Assembly (NCBI RefSeq): GCF_002575655.3
Contig: NC_053035.3
Location: forward strand, 380,533,792-380,597,791
From: Aegilops tauschii subsp. strangulata
Lineage: Eukaryota > Streptophyta > Magnoliopsida > Poales > Poaceae
Length of the DNA stretch: 64,000 nt
Reading direction: 5' to 3'
Shown: piece after piece, positions 10,525 through 21,748 of the stretch
How the letters are laid out: each line of letters begins with the position of its first letter
Position numbering within the stretch: the first letter of the stretch is position 1
Position numbers and translations under genes: made by a program
The notes under the pieces: generated by a model
The model's input: the letters and a program-made list of their open reading frames with translations, nothing else
Databases searched by the model: none
Told to the model about the DNA's origin: nothing

Positions 10525-12670
10525 CCTCTCCGCACCGTCGATGAGGCGCCCAATCCAGATCTTCACGCCTTTTTCATAGTCATTGTAAGTGACGGCGGTG
10601 CTCTCAAGTAGCTCCTTCTCGTCCTGGAGGTCCTTGGTCAGGATCTTCTCACGAGCCCTGCTGATCTTAAGGGACTCCTCTAGTGTGGTCAGCTTCAGTC
10701 GCAGATCTGCGATGGATTCGTTGGAGGAGGAGAGCTGTTGGGTCTTGTCGGAGATGGTAGTTTGCATCTCCGCCAGAGTATGGAGAGTTTTCGCTCCGTC
10801 GCTTTTGAGCGTCGAGATCTCATTGTCGAGCCTCTCCATATCCGCCTCCAGCTCCTCCACCTTCCCGGCCAGCTCGTTCTTGGCGGCCTCTGCAGCTTCG
10901 GCGACATTGATGGCTTCCTTCTGCTTGCCGGCATGGTCCAACACCAGAGCGTCAAGTGTCTTCTTGTGCTCCTGTCCCAGCTCTTGGGTCTACTGCGCGA
11001 CAAGTTTCTCAATTTCTTCATCCTTGCCGCGGAACTTGGCGGCAAGTGCCTCCTTGCGAGCGGCAAGGTCTTCTTCGTAAGCATCAAGCAAGACACGACG
11101 TTCCCTTAATTGAGCATCTTCCTTGGCAGCCTGTTGAGCGGCCTCCTCCTGTGCCTTCTCAACGTCAGACTACTTCAGAAGGAGCTAATCCCAGTGTTGG
11201 CTCAGTTGCTCCTGACCAGCCTCAGCTCTTGACAGGCCTCGTTGAACCAGACCTGCATTTGCTCGACGTGCTTCTGGAGGTCCGCCTCTGCTGCGTCGAC
11301 GACTGATGCCATGGAGTCCACCTTCTCCTTTCGGGCGCTGTGAAGTGCCTGGAGCTTCTGGAAGTTAGCACTCATGGGCTGGAGGAGCTGGTCTTCTTTG
11401 GACCCGCTGCTGCTGGCGCACGGCTCGTCGACAACCTTGAGCCCGGTAGCGGCAACGACTTCTTCATCAAAAGCCTCCCCTTTGGTTGGCACTCTGGTGC
11501 TTGTCGTCCCTAGGATGCTGACGAACAAGTTGTCGCCAACCTTCAGGTACCTGCTTGACGGTTGGTCCTCGACCACTGTCTCCCCGGAACCTGGGGGCTC
11601 CGGGACCGACGTAGCGCCAGGCACTCCTGAGGCAGGAACGTTGTCAGTTCGGTCACCGGTCTCCTTGCCGGCTCCCCCGGCAGACCCCTTGGCGGCCTCT
11701 TCACACACGTCCTTGGCGGCCTCGTCAGCAGCAACTATGGTGGCCTCGGTGGCAGCATCCTTGGCGGTCTCCATGATGATGACATCGATGTCCATCTGCT
11801 CCGCCGAGGGGAGATCTGAAAGCCAAAGAGGAGAAACAGGATGAAACCGAGGCTGAAGTTCAAAGCAGAAAGAAAAGAGAAAACGATCGTACTGGAAAAA
11901 TGACAAGTGCGAGGAAGCAGGTGGCTTACCTGTGACGGGCTGTTGGGAGGTGGCTCCCTCCCTGACAACACTTGTTGCCGGCGTAGGACTGCCAGCGCCC
12001 GTCCTTGCTGGCTCTTTCTCCCTGCAAGAAGGCGCGTTAGTGGAAGCCCTTGCCGGGGATCCCTCCCTGGGCGGTGTGGTTGACAGAGGCAACATGTCGG
12101 GGGTGGCCCTCAGCGGTTCCTCCTGTTGTTGTTCTTGTCCTGTAAACCTGGCAAGGTTAGCAGCGAATATACACACCCCGACGCCCGCCAGTGGGAAATG
12201 AGTAACGGGCTCATGCTCGGGGCTAGGTTAGGGGCTGCATCATGGGCTGGACTCCGGGCTAATTGTGATCGTCTCCGGCACACCTGAGGTGCTTGCCGGG
12301 GGCCCGCCGCCCATTGAGGTCTTGGCCTTCTTTGCCATCCTTTGCGCCAACCGTTTCCATATCTCTATGGGGACGGGCCAAAGCGAGGGTAAGATAAGAT
12401 AAGCGAATCAGAGACTGAGGAGGTAAAGGAAGCGGCAAGACACTTACTCGTCGTCTTCTTCTTCTGGCCTCTTCTCCCTCCTCGGGCTAAAATAGGAGAG
12501 GTCAAAGTCGGCCTCCGCTATGGCATCCGCGCGAAGAGATGGAGAAGGGGACCGAGGCCGCTTGGCTGCGGCAAGAGCGACGGCCTGATATGAGCCTGCT
12601 CTAGTTGCCAGCGCCGTTGCGTGAGCCGCCCCTGCTGCTTTCTTTGCTGCCGCCCTCGTTTGTCGCCCGG
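10525..12670 (-). pseudogene. Antisense gene of the Tat-type Gypsy element, central coiled-coil exons
   Basis: On the minus strand this holds the middle of the antisense gene. A long frame (11202 to about 11815) is acidic and Ala-rich and includes MDIDVIIMETAKDAATE and GDNLFVSILGTTSTR; after a frame change, 10525-10944 is a strongly charged helix with heptad-like Leu spacing (VEELEADMERLDNEISTLK), a probable coiled coil. Exon edges with splice consensus are visible: one intron at 11816-11929 (gtaagc at its start, cag at its end), an acceptor at 12140 and a donor gtaagt just below 12448. Cut at 10519/10520 by the solo LTR and at 12670/12671 by the gag-only element. Function unknown. Confidence 0.65.
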
Positions 12671-13143
12671 TAAGGGAGTCCTGGACTCAGGGGTCCTCGG
12701 GCGTCCGGCCTGTTAGCCGGACTGATGGGCTGTGAAGGTACGGAGAACGAAGACTGCACCTGTGTCCGGATGGAACTCTCCTTGGCGTGGAAGGCAAGCT
12801 TGGCGACCAAATTTGTAGATTCCCTTCCTTGTAACCGACCCTGTGTAACCCTAGATCCTCCCGGTGCCTATATAAACCGGAGGACTTAGTCCGGAGGGAG
12901 AGATATTCATTACCATAGTCATACAGGCTAGACTTCTAGGGTTTAGCCATTACGATCTCGTGGTAGATCAACTCTTGTAATACTCATATTCATCAAGATC
13001 AATCAAGTAGGAAGTAGGGTATTACCTCCATAGAGAGGGCCTGAACCTGGGTAAACATTTTCTCCCCTGTCTCCTGTCACCATCGACCTTAGACGCACAG
13101 TTCGGGACCCCCTACCTGAGATCCGCCGGATTTGACACTGACA
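12671..13143 (+). repeat. 5' LTR of the gag-only element
   Basis: 473 bp, matching 18520-18999 along its length. It contains a TATA box tatataaa at 12869-12876, about 270 bp before the LTR end, and ends in tttgacactgaca just before the primer site. The region after the TATA box would be the R-U5 leader. It begins immediately after the target duplication cccgg with taagggagtcc. Confidence 0.9.
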
Positions 13144-13169
13144 TTGGTGCTTTCATTGAGAGTTCTACT

Positions 13170-15695
13170 GTGCCGTCCCCAAAAGGTTTGATGGCCCCTT
13201 CAATCGTCAACGACAATGCTGTCCAAGGAGAAACCTTCCTCCCTAGCCAGATCTTAATATTCGGCGGCTTCACACTGCGGGCCAACTCGCTTGGCCATCT
13301 GGAGCAGATCGATAGCTACTCCCATTGCCATCAGGTCAGATTCGGAAGCTTGAACTACGCTGCGGACGTCCGCGGAGACTTGATCTTCGCCGGATTCGAG
13401 ACCGTGGCCACCACTCCTGGTCACCCCGAGGAACATGACCTAAATCTGTCATCGGATCGCATCCAGGAGATTACTCCTATAACTGCTCTGGCCTTAGATC
13501 CAGAGCATATTCCGCCATCCAAGGACGGGAGGCTCATCCCCACCATGGAGGCCACAGATTCCACGGCGTTGGAGCCGAACATAGACCTAAAGCCACACGA
13601 CGCCTTTGTCACCGGAACTCCGGACTCGTCTCTGGTCATAAATTCCGAGCCACGTGCATCCGCGGACGCCGAACTTGACCGCTTATCGATCTTTGAGTTC
13701 AGCACCGCAGACATCTTCCAACATTCGCCCTTTGGCGATGTGCCAAACTCATTAAAGAATCTGTCCTTGGCGGGGGACTCACATCGATATCCGAACTATG
13801 TACGGTTCAAACTAGGGGCAGATGACGGGGAATTTTGCTTCCCACCCGCCACCCACTTCATAGCAACTGTCGAGGGCTTAACCGACATGCTTGATTACGG
13901 CTCGGAAGACATCATTAGTACGGACGACGATGCCGACGAGGAGCTGGGCCAACACCCGCCATTCACTGGACGACGGACGTCCACTTCTTCCTACGACGTA
14001 TACATGGTGGATACGCCTAAAAAAGCTAACAACGATGACAAAGAGGATCCATTTGAGGACAAATTAAACCTCCTGAGACACAGCCCAGACGCCGGCATCA
14101 ACGACGCCGCTCTAAGTCACATCGTACAAAAGACAACAACACTGGCACCGGAGAAAACAATACGCTGGACGATGCCGAAGACAATGAAGACCCTGTTGGG
14201 GAAATCTCCGAACAGGATGAACGGGAAGACGGGAAAGTTAGCCCTGACGAACAGGCCATACAGGTCGGAGGACAGTAATTATCTTCCGCTCTCCGAGGAA
14301 GAGGAGAGCCTCGGCAACGAGGATTTCATCGTGCCTCAGGAACCTCTCGAGCAGGAGCGCTTTAAACGCCGGCTAATAGCCATTGCAAGGAGCCTGAAAA
14401 AGAAGCAGTTGCAGCTTCAAGCGGACCAAGTCCTGGCCGCCGAAGAATACGGCCTTAGTGGCCCAGCCAAAAATTAACCGAAGTGCAGATTGCTACCTCA
14501 ATTCAATGACGAGGCGCTGGAGCCCGTACCATCATCGCACAACGCGGCCGACCGACCACCACGCGGTCAGGATAAAGCGGCAACTCAAGCCGAACACCAG
14601 ACTGCCCCACCTCGCCGTAAAGGCAAGGATAAAACAACTCGGGATTGTACATACGACCTTCGGCAGCACTTGGACAGTAGAGCAGGACACACAAGATTGA
14701 TCTACGGATCGCGAGGACGTGCCTCGCCACGCGATGACGGCTACCTATTCGGACATGACAAACCTAGCCACGCCCTGGCCGAAAACTGCAAATGGACTCG
14801 ATCGGAGGTACGTCGTAGTGTGGCCCAATATAGAGGCGCCGCACACCCTCTTTGCTTCACAGACGAAGTAATGGAGCATGAATTCCCAGACGGGTTCAAA
14901 CCCATGAATATCGAGTCATACGACGAAACAACGGATCCCGCGGTATGGATCGAGGACTTCCTCCTCCATATCCACATGGCCCGCGGAGATGACCTTCATG
15001 CGATCAAATACCTACCACAAAAACTCAAAGGACCAGCTCGGTACTGGTTAAACAGTCTACCGGAAAATTCTATTGGCAGCTGGGAAGATTTGGAAGACGC
15101 CTTTCCTGACAACTTCCAAGGAACATATGTCCAGCCACCGGATGCCGATGACTTAAGTCACATTGTCCAGCAGCCCGGAGAGTCAGCCATGAAGCTCTCT
15201 ACTAGGTTCTTAGTTAAAAAGAACCAAATCGTCGACTGTCCGGACGCGGAAGCCCTTGCGGCCTTCAAACACAGCGTTCGGGATGAATGGCTTGCCCGCC
15301 ACCTCGGTCAAGAGAGACCTAAATCCATGACAGCCCTTACCGCTCTAATGACCAGCTTTTGCACGGGAGAAGACAGCTGGCTCGCTCGTAGAAGCAACAA
15401 CGCCAGTGACCCGGGCACTTCCAAAATCCGAGACGGCAATGGCAAGCCACGACGCAGCAAACACAAAAGTCTCAATGATAATGACAGATCATACGACACA
15501 GCGGTCAATGCCGGATTCAGCAGTCCCAAACCCGGTCAACGGAAAAAGTCATTCAAGGCGAACAGAGACGGACCATCCAATCTAGGCAGGATATTGGATC
15601 AACCCTGCCAGATTCACGGCCACCCCGATAAACCAGATAATCATACCAACAGAAGCTGTTGGGTCTTCAAGCAGGCCGGCAAGCTCCACGCCTAA
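13170..15695 (+). pseudogene. Gag polyprotein of the gag-only element, one nonsense codon
   Basis: One frame runs from 13170 to the stop at 15693-15695, about 840 codons, broken only by a TAA at 14475-14477. The first part (about 435 residues) is acidic and of unknown fold. The second carries the retrotransposon gag domain: PAVWIEDFLLHIHMARGDD (near 14938), KGPARYWLNSLPENSIGSW (near 15028) and FQGTYVQPPD, the capsid-like core that would package RNA. It ends with CQIHGHPDKPDNHTNRSC, a short Cys/His segment placed where a nucleocapsid knuckle is expected. Translation of the second part could start again at ATG 14490. Codon use is GC-rich like the neighbouring Gypsy genes. The single stop makes this one of the better kept frames in the window. 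Confidence 0.85.
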
Positions 15696-17190
15696 CACAA
15701 GGGGAGGAGGCTGCCCGGCGATAGGGATGACGAAGAGATTCACCAACCAAATACCGGGGGTTAGAAGCAATTTCCCCCTGAAGCAAAAACAGTAAACATG
15801 GTATACGTGACACACACCCCTAGAGGTGAGCGCATGAAACACTCCCTCCATACAGGAGATCATACTACGACTACCTCAGCCGAACTACACAGCGGCCTTA
15901 TCACGCCACATACCACGTCGGCCATCACGCCGCTGGTCTCCATTCAGCATGCGATCAATGTCCATATTGGACTAGCAATTCGGATCCCTCCGTTCGCCTA
16001 ATATGCCTTCGAAGTGGGTACCGCGCATACATAATTACGCACTTGAAATACCCTGGGCATCGACGAAAGCACAATACAACTATGCTTGCAACCCCACTAC
16101 TTTTCTAACTGCCTTTTTCCTTTTTATTATCCCCTCCACAGGTAGCTCAAGGGCCGGTACCCCCGAGGACTGTACCAGAGTTTGGGATCGTACAATCATC
16201 CAAGGGTTATTCCTGTCAAGGAATCCCATAACCAAGGATAGGCGGCGCAGACCTGCGATAGGAGGTCCAAAATAACTTTTTGTAGACCGCGCTCTCTATT
16301 CCGATCCTGTAAATTGCCTTTTTCCTCAGCCTTCGACCCATGGCATGTCAAATAGCCAGGGTTGCGGCTTTGTTATCTATATAATAATTGGCATATCATT
16401 CAGCTCCCAGTAAAAATAACCAGTGCCCAATATTGACTTTTTCCTAATCGATCCAAATTTTCGCTCCTGTGGTTCTTTTACACACACACCTCGGCATAAC
16501 TCGCCAGGGGCTAGGTATGGGAGCAAATGAGTTGCTGGCAAGTCCGAACAGCTTTATAGTGTACTTCGGCGTTGCGAGTTTGCCCTTATATGCATTAGCT
16601 CCGAATCATGTCTTGGGTCAATAGTTGGGTTGCCCGGCTCCGGTGCTTGCTACCCTACGTTCCGCTCTATCGGCTAGGGTAGTAAAGGGAGAACTACTGC
16701 GATTGTGCTTCCGGTTCATCTGGTGAAGCACCTCAGTAGAGAAAGCCGAAAACTGACGGTCATGATGCGGCAAGAGCTGGTCAACCACTTGACGACTTAT
16801 CGGAATCTTTAGCAATTCTCTCCGTGTCATATGAAGGATCTTTTTCAGATCATCTGTACAACACATCATATTAAAAATAAGCCGCGTACATACCAGGGGC
16901 TATATCGTAGACCCACCATAAAACTCCTATGGCTAAGTGAAAGTGTTAACGCCCTATAGTCTGATTGCCTGGTTTGCAGCATTGTCACCTCCTTCATGGA
17001 CCAAGACATTGGGTCAAGAGTGATCAAATGCTTTTCCGAACACCCTCGTACTTCCTACGAGGGGGCTGAAGCCGACGACTGGAAAACTTTCAGATTATAT
17101 GAAAACGGCCGCACAGGAGCAACAAAATCTTTCGAGAAAAACATAAGAATAGATTAAATATAATATTGTCTTTTACAATTCCCATACACC
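15696..17190. other. Noncoding interior of the gag-only element
   Basis: About 1.5 kb where an autonomous relative would carry pol. I find no protease loop, RT box or integrase triad in any frame; short frames such as 15798-16001 and 16003-16275 have no recognisable motif. Base composition is less GC-rich than gag. The right part would include the 3' untranslated region of the convergent antisense gene. Confidence 0.6.
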
Positions 17191-18390
17191 TCACTCGAAT
17201 ATTATGTCTTTCGAGCATTGAGCCTCTATCAAGCGGGCAGCCTCTAAGACGTCTTCAAAATAATGCTCCGATGCGTGATGGTCCTTGCCCTTGGGTGGAC
17301 ACTTCGCCGCAACATCGATGGCCTTCATCTTCCCCAAGTATATCTTGACACGAGCAAAGGCCATCCGTGCACCCTCAATGCACGCCGACCGCTTAACAGC
17401 GTCGATACGTGGCGCCACATCAACAAGCCGATGCACCAAGCCGAAGTAGCTATTCGGAATAGGTTCAGTCGGCCATAGCCGGATTACGACGTTCTTCATG
17501 GCAGCGCCGGATATCCTATGAAGCTCGGCCCATTGGGACATTTGTTCATTTAGCAACAGAGGGCGCTTTGATGCGCCAAATTGTGACCAGAAAAGCTTCT
17601 CCGTTGCATACCCCTCTCGCGCTTGGTAAAACTGAGCCGCATTAGAAGAACTCTTCGGCAAGTCTAAAAACTCGCCTGGAGAACTCCACACTTGGTTAAG
17701 CTGAGCATAGTTCAGATCGCCGAACTTAGTCTGTAGCAAAAAGGGCTTATCGGCCGCAATCTCCCCAGCTTGCCGGATCTCCTCACGGGCTGCTCTGGAT
17801 TCAGACTGCGCTTCTCTCGCCTCTCCCAAGGCCTTGTCAAGTTCAGCCGTTTTGGCTTCATTCTCCTTCTCAAGTAATTCACAGCGGCTAGTAGCATTTT
17901 TTAGTTCGAGCGCCATCGTGGATATTTTCTCCTCGTTTTGGCGCCGAGCAGCTTGTTCGGCCTTTAACTCAGCCGATGCCTTTTTGGCAGCCGCATTACT
18001 AAACCAGTCCTGCTGAGGCTTGCGGCGATTGAAACCTGGGCGTTGGAACTCGAGGTAGTAAGGGTTGAGGAAGAAGCAAGACGAGTCTGTACCCCTTTAT
18101 AAAGGCCGTGAATATCGAACGCCTCCTCCTGGGCCTTAAAACTTGCCTATTCCCAAGGAGTTGTACCCTAAAGACGGTTGGGTTACCCACATCCGTGTTG
18201 ATAAAGAATCCCTTAATAAGGGGACACGATCTCTGCTTGGATAAGACGTGCCAATAACAACCGCGTCTCGGAACATGGGGCAGCAGGCAAAAAACGGTCT
18301 CAAATAATGACCGAACTGACGTGATGTCATGTTGTAAAAAGTTGCCAGAGGATTGTTATTATGCCCTCTGTGGAAGTATATGCTACTCAT
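17191..18390 (-). pseudogene. Antisense ORF of the gag-only element (coiled coil plus conserved C-terminal domain)
   Basis: A minus-strand frame of 241 codons (17916-17191) starts with a charged coiled coil (CELLEKENEAKTAELDKAL) and goes on to a conserved-looking domain with WSQFGASKRPLLLNEQM, RIDAVKRSACIEGARMAF and EHYFEDVLEAARLIEAQCS, ending KDIIFE. Upstream on the same strand (18390-18136) a second piece, MSSIYFHRGHNNNPLATFYN, probably belongs to the same spliced gene. The arrangement, antisense between the gag/pol region and the 3' LTR, repeats that of the outer Tat-type element, although the proteins are not the same part of the gene. Function is unknown. I cannot tell whether it is intact, because the intron structure is not certain. 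Confidence 0.6.
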
Positions 18391-18519
18391 GTTGCAGAGC
18401 CGAACTCGATCGTCCGAAGACCATTGTGAAGTATCCGGAAAGGGGGAACACGCCTTGCAATGCCGAAGACAAATCTGCGCGCCGGACTCCTCGTCATTGA
18501 AGCCAGGTTCAGGGGCTAC

Positions 18520-18999
18520 TCACGGAGTCATGGACTAAGGGGTCCTCGGGGGTCCGGCCTGTTAGCCATGGGCCGGACTGATGGGCTGTGAAGATACGGA
18601 GACCGAAGACTGCACCCGTGTCCGTATGGAACTCTACTTGGTGTGGGAGGCAAGCTTGGCGACCAAATTTGTAGATTCCCTTCCTTGTAACCGACCTTGT
18701 GTAACCCTAGATCCTCCTGATGCCTACATAAACCGGAGGACTTAGTCCGGAGGGAGAGATATTCATTACCATAGTCATACAGGCTAGACATCTAGGGTTC
18801 AGCCATTACGATCTCGTGGTAGATCAACTCTTGTAATACTCATATTCATCAAGATCTATCAAGCAGGAAGTAGGGTATTACCTGCATAGAGAGGGCCCGA
18901 ACCTGGGTAAACATTGTGTCCCCTGTCTCCTGTTACCATCGACCTTAGACGCACAGTTCGTGACCCCCTACCCGAGATCCGCCGGTTTTGACACCGACA
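18520..18999 (+). repeat. 3' LTR of the gag-only element
   Basis: 480 bp, partner of 12671-13143. It follows a purine-rich tract with gttcaggggctact at 18507-18520 and ends tttgacaccgaca at 18999. The TATA box of the 5' copy is altered here to tacataaa (18725-18732). It also has a few bases (atggg) near 18570 that the 5' copy lacks, one of several differences that accumulated after insertion. Confidence 0.9.
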
Positions 19000-20384
19000 C
19001 CCGGGTTGCTGTTGAGCCTCATGCCGCTCCACAGCCTCGCCGGCCGCCTCCTTGCCGAGGCCTCCTCGCACAAGGGAGCTTGCCGGACTGGCTCGCCGGA
19101 GATGACTCGCCAAAGGATGCACTTTTTCTTTCCTGGAGCTGGGGGCTCCTCATGCTGGTCCTCTTCAGCTGTCTCTTCGGCAGATGAGCCCTCAGCAGCT
19201 GCCCCACTATGCTCCCCGTCAGCCTCACTTGCTCTAGGAGGTTTTCTTCTTCACTTGCTTTGTCTTCCACAAAGCCAAGGCTGCCAGCCTCCGCGGCAAG
19301 AGCCGCCTCTTCCGCCCTGCTGGCAATATATGCCACCTCTTCATCGGTGTTGGGGCGGATGAAGTTCGTCTCCTCCCGGATGTCCCTCTCCGAAAAAATG
19401 TCGAGGAAGTCCTGTGCCTGCTCCGCGGATGGCTCAGCCCAGGTCAGGTCAAGGCTATGGGCATTGCACACCGGCATCATCGCGATGATCAAGTTCAGGG
19501 CCGAGTTGTTGCACAGGGTGATTATCCCTGTTGGATCTGAAAAGCCTGTGACAGAGAGCTGAGTGCTAGAAAACCGTCAGGTTGTTGTTCAGGCTGGGGT
19601 GCAACTTCATGATATCCGCTGCGTTTGGATATTCCCATGCTGGTCTCCCCTTGTTATGCAGAGGGGCGATGCGGCGGCGGAGGAAGTCAGCGGCAACCAT
19701 CTCGATTGTGAGCCCGATCGCCTTAAGGTGGTGAATACTTTTGATGGTGAGTGTCAGCTTCTCGTCTTGAGGGTTGAGAGCGCTCCAAACGCTGCCGCTA
19801 GTCGGCTTTGCTTGCCGGGGCATACAGAACGACTGCGGATCTTATTCCGTAATCCAGCACCATGTGCCCCACCATTCATCCCACTTCTCGTGGTAGACCC
19901 CTACAGGATATGTCTCCTTGTTCCATGCCCATGGGATCTAGGCGACACTGTCAGAGAGGGCCTCTCCTTCCTAGATGCGGGGGATGAAGTAATGGTGGAA
20001 GAGGGATGTGTTGGGGACCACTCCGGCGAAATTCTCGCAGAGGTGGGCGAAGGTGGACATACATGTCACACCATTCGGCGTAAAATCCAAGATGCGAAAG
20101 CCAAATGTGTACATGATGTCATTGAGGAAATCGGAGAATGGAGGGCAGAGCTCGCAGTAGAAGTAATAACTGAAGAAAGGGAATCTATTCGGGGCGGCCA
20201 TGGCGGAGGAACCTGGGATCACGCGGGCTGTAGGGTGCCCCTTTGTCGCTCTTCCCCACATACACAGGTACCACTCCTTCAGGGCGCGTGCGTCAAGCGT
20301 CGGGGCAAAGACGAAATGCTTCTTCCGCAACTTCAACAGCTCGCTCTCTGGCACCTCTTTGCCCTTTCTTGATTTGGGCGCCAT
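19000..20384 (-). pseudogene. Antisense gene of the Tat-type Gypsy element, N-terminal part
   Basis: The gene starts at ATG 20384 on the minus strand with MAPKSRKGKEVPESELL. The first exon holds the segment RFPFFSYYFYCELCPPFSDF and ends near LFHHYFIPRI; this is the pattern Pfam calls the putative gypsy-type transposon domain (Transposase_28), recalled and not searched. Further exon-like frames follow at 19823-19566 and 19492-19019, the last acidic with SERDIREETNFIRPNTDEE. The gene is cut by the gag-only element at 18999/19000 and resumes at 12670. It is transcribed against pol, towards integrase. The name transposase is historical: no DDE triad is visible. Confidence 0.7.
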
Positions 20385-20780
20385 AGGCGACTAGGGGAGC
20401 GGGAGGCCATGGATGGTGGGAGCATGGGGCTGGCGGACGGATGAGGAGACTCTGTTTCGGGCTCGAGGAAGAAGACGGTGATGGTTCCTAGATTGGGACG
20501 GGCGAGAGGTAAATGAGTGGCGCCTTTGCGGATTCCTCTTTTTATGGGGAAGGTGCGAGGCTTCTTCTTTACTATTCGATGTGAAAGCACTTGCACAGAT
20601 GTGCTGCTGCTGCGGCCGTTCCGCGCACGTATCCCATGTCGCGCACTCAATGCGGATCATGGGAAAGCGCAATAGATGAGATAATTATAGCGGTTAATCC
20701 TTGCCACGCGTGCCCGTGCACTGTTTGGTCCTAGCCCAACAACACCTGGCACCCGTGTGTGGCCCAGGCCCGGGGGCTCC
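20385..20780. other. Promoter side of the antisense gene and polypurine tract
   Basis: Between the antisense start codon and the 3' LTR lie about 400 bases with no supported plus-strand gene. They should contain the antisense promoter; I see no strong TATA box. The end, aggcccgggggctcc just before 20781, is the purine-rich tract expected to prime plus-strand DNA synthesis next to the 3' LTR. Confidence 0.55.
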
Positions 20781-21748
20781 TGTCGGTGTACTAAAGTTTG
20801 GGCCCTTTAGTACCCCTTACTTGTGCACGGGCAGTTGTAGCCGTACTCGCGGCAAAGCCTGACAGGGACGACCGGAAACAAAGAACAGACGACAAGCTGA
20901 GCCCCCGGCAAGATCCTTGCCGGGATGCTTCGCGAAGCCCCCGCAAGACCACCACCCTTGAGGTTGAGAGATCTGACACCATCGACAATGTCAAGACCAA
21001 GGTCTAGGTGCGTCTGCGTGGTGGCATGCAGATCTTTGTGAAGACCAGGAGGCAAAGTTCCCAGCAGGATTCTTGACGGAGACGTTTGCAAGGCCCCGAC
21101 AAGATTCTTGCCGGGGGCGTTCGCGAGGCTGCGTCAAGGCTCACACACGGCAAGGTTCTGCCACCCCGCCACTGCTCCAGTGCAGCGACCAGCCTACTAG
21201 CTTGGCAAACACCTGCGTGGTGGCATGCAGTTCTTCGTGAAGATCCTACCACCGCTCCAGTGGAGCGGCTAGCCAGTCAGCATGCCATTGCATGCCTCGT
21301 CATCCTGGGTGTGTGTCAAGACGGGGTGAGGCGGCGATGGATGGGACGGGCTCTGTTTCCATTCCCAATAAAATTAGGGACACGTAAATGGCGCATTAAA
21401 TGCGTTTGTCCTAAGACGACAGGGATAAGTATACGCACTGTAGCAACTTTACACCTCCTGTATGTTTGTACGCCACTTTGGTAGCCCCTTTGGTATAAAA
21501 GGAGGCACAAGGCGATACAAGAGGGAACTTTTTGGACTTTCCGGCCTAGTTTGCATGCGTAGCATCTAACCGAAGCTCAAGAACACTCAATACACTAGAA
21601 GTAGGACTAGGGTTTTACGCTTCTCAGCGGCCTGAACCTGGGTAAAAATCCCTCGTGTTGATTGTTAGATCTTCTCTTTGTGCACTCCTCTTCCCCGCCA
21701 AACCGTAGAAGGGATCCACGTGATCACATAGGTGTCGTTTCCCTGACA
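20781..21748 (+). mobile_element. 3' LTR of the Tat-type Gypsy element
   Basis: 968 bp from TGTCGGTGTACTAAAG at 20781 to ...ccctgaca at 21748, with canonical TG...CA ends and a polypurine tract directly upstream. It holds a promoter with TATAAAA at 21494-21500 and several copies of the element's CCGGCAAG/CTTGCCGG word, including a 21 bp inverted repeat at 20904-20924 (nine-base arms around ATC). The 5' LTR is not in the window; the left end of the element is cut by the LTR at 1890-3432. The bases after it, tttgg (21749-21753), are the presumed right target duplication, which cannot be checked. Confidence 0.85.
21494..21500 (+). promoter_or_regulatory. TATA box in the Tat-type 3' LTR
   Basis: TATAAAA within tggtataaaaggaggc. 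In a 5' LTR this would start the genomic transcript; in this 3' LTR it would fire outward into 21749 onward. No other core promoter element is assigned. Confidence 0.65.

Larger units (their letters stand above)
12671..18999 (+). mobile_element. Complete gag-only (non-autonomous) LTR retrotransposon
   Basis: A 6.3 kb element with two LTRs (12671-13143 and 18520-18999), flanked by perfect 5 bp target duplications cccgg at 12666-12670 and 19000-19004. Order: 5' LTR, primer site starting at 13145 (tggtgctttcattgagag), one gag frame (13170-15695), a noncoding stretch, a minus-strand ORF (18390-17191), then the 3' LTR. No protease, RT or integrase is seen, so it must use another element's enzymes; gag and antisense ORF resemble Tat-type Gypsy elements. 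It inserted into the antisense gene of the outer Tat-type element. The TG start of both LTRs is altered (TA in the 5' copy, TC in the 3' copy). Family name not assigned. Confidence 0.9.

Noticed and set aside
19563..20372. 269-codon plus-strand frame
   Set aside because: It lies opposite exons of the antisense Gypsy gene, whose minus-strand frame has the recognisable domain. The plus frame has no motif.
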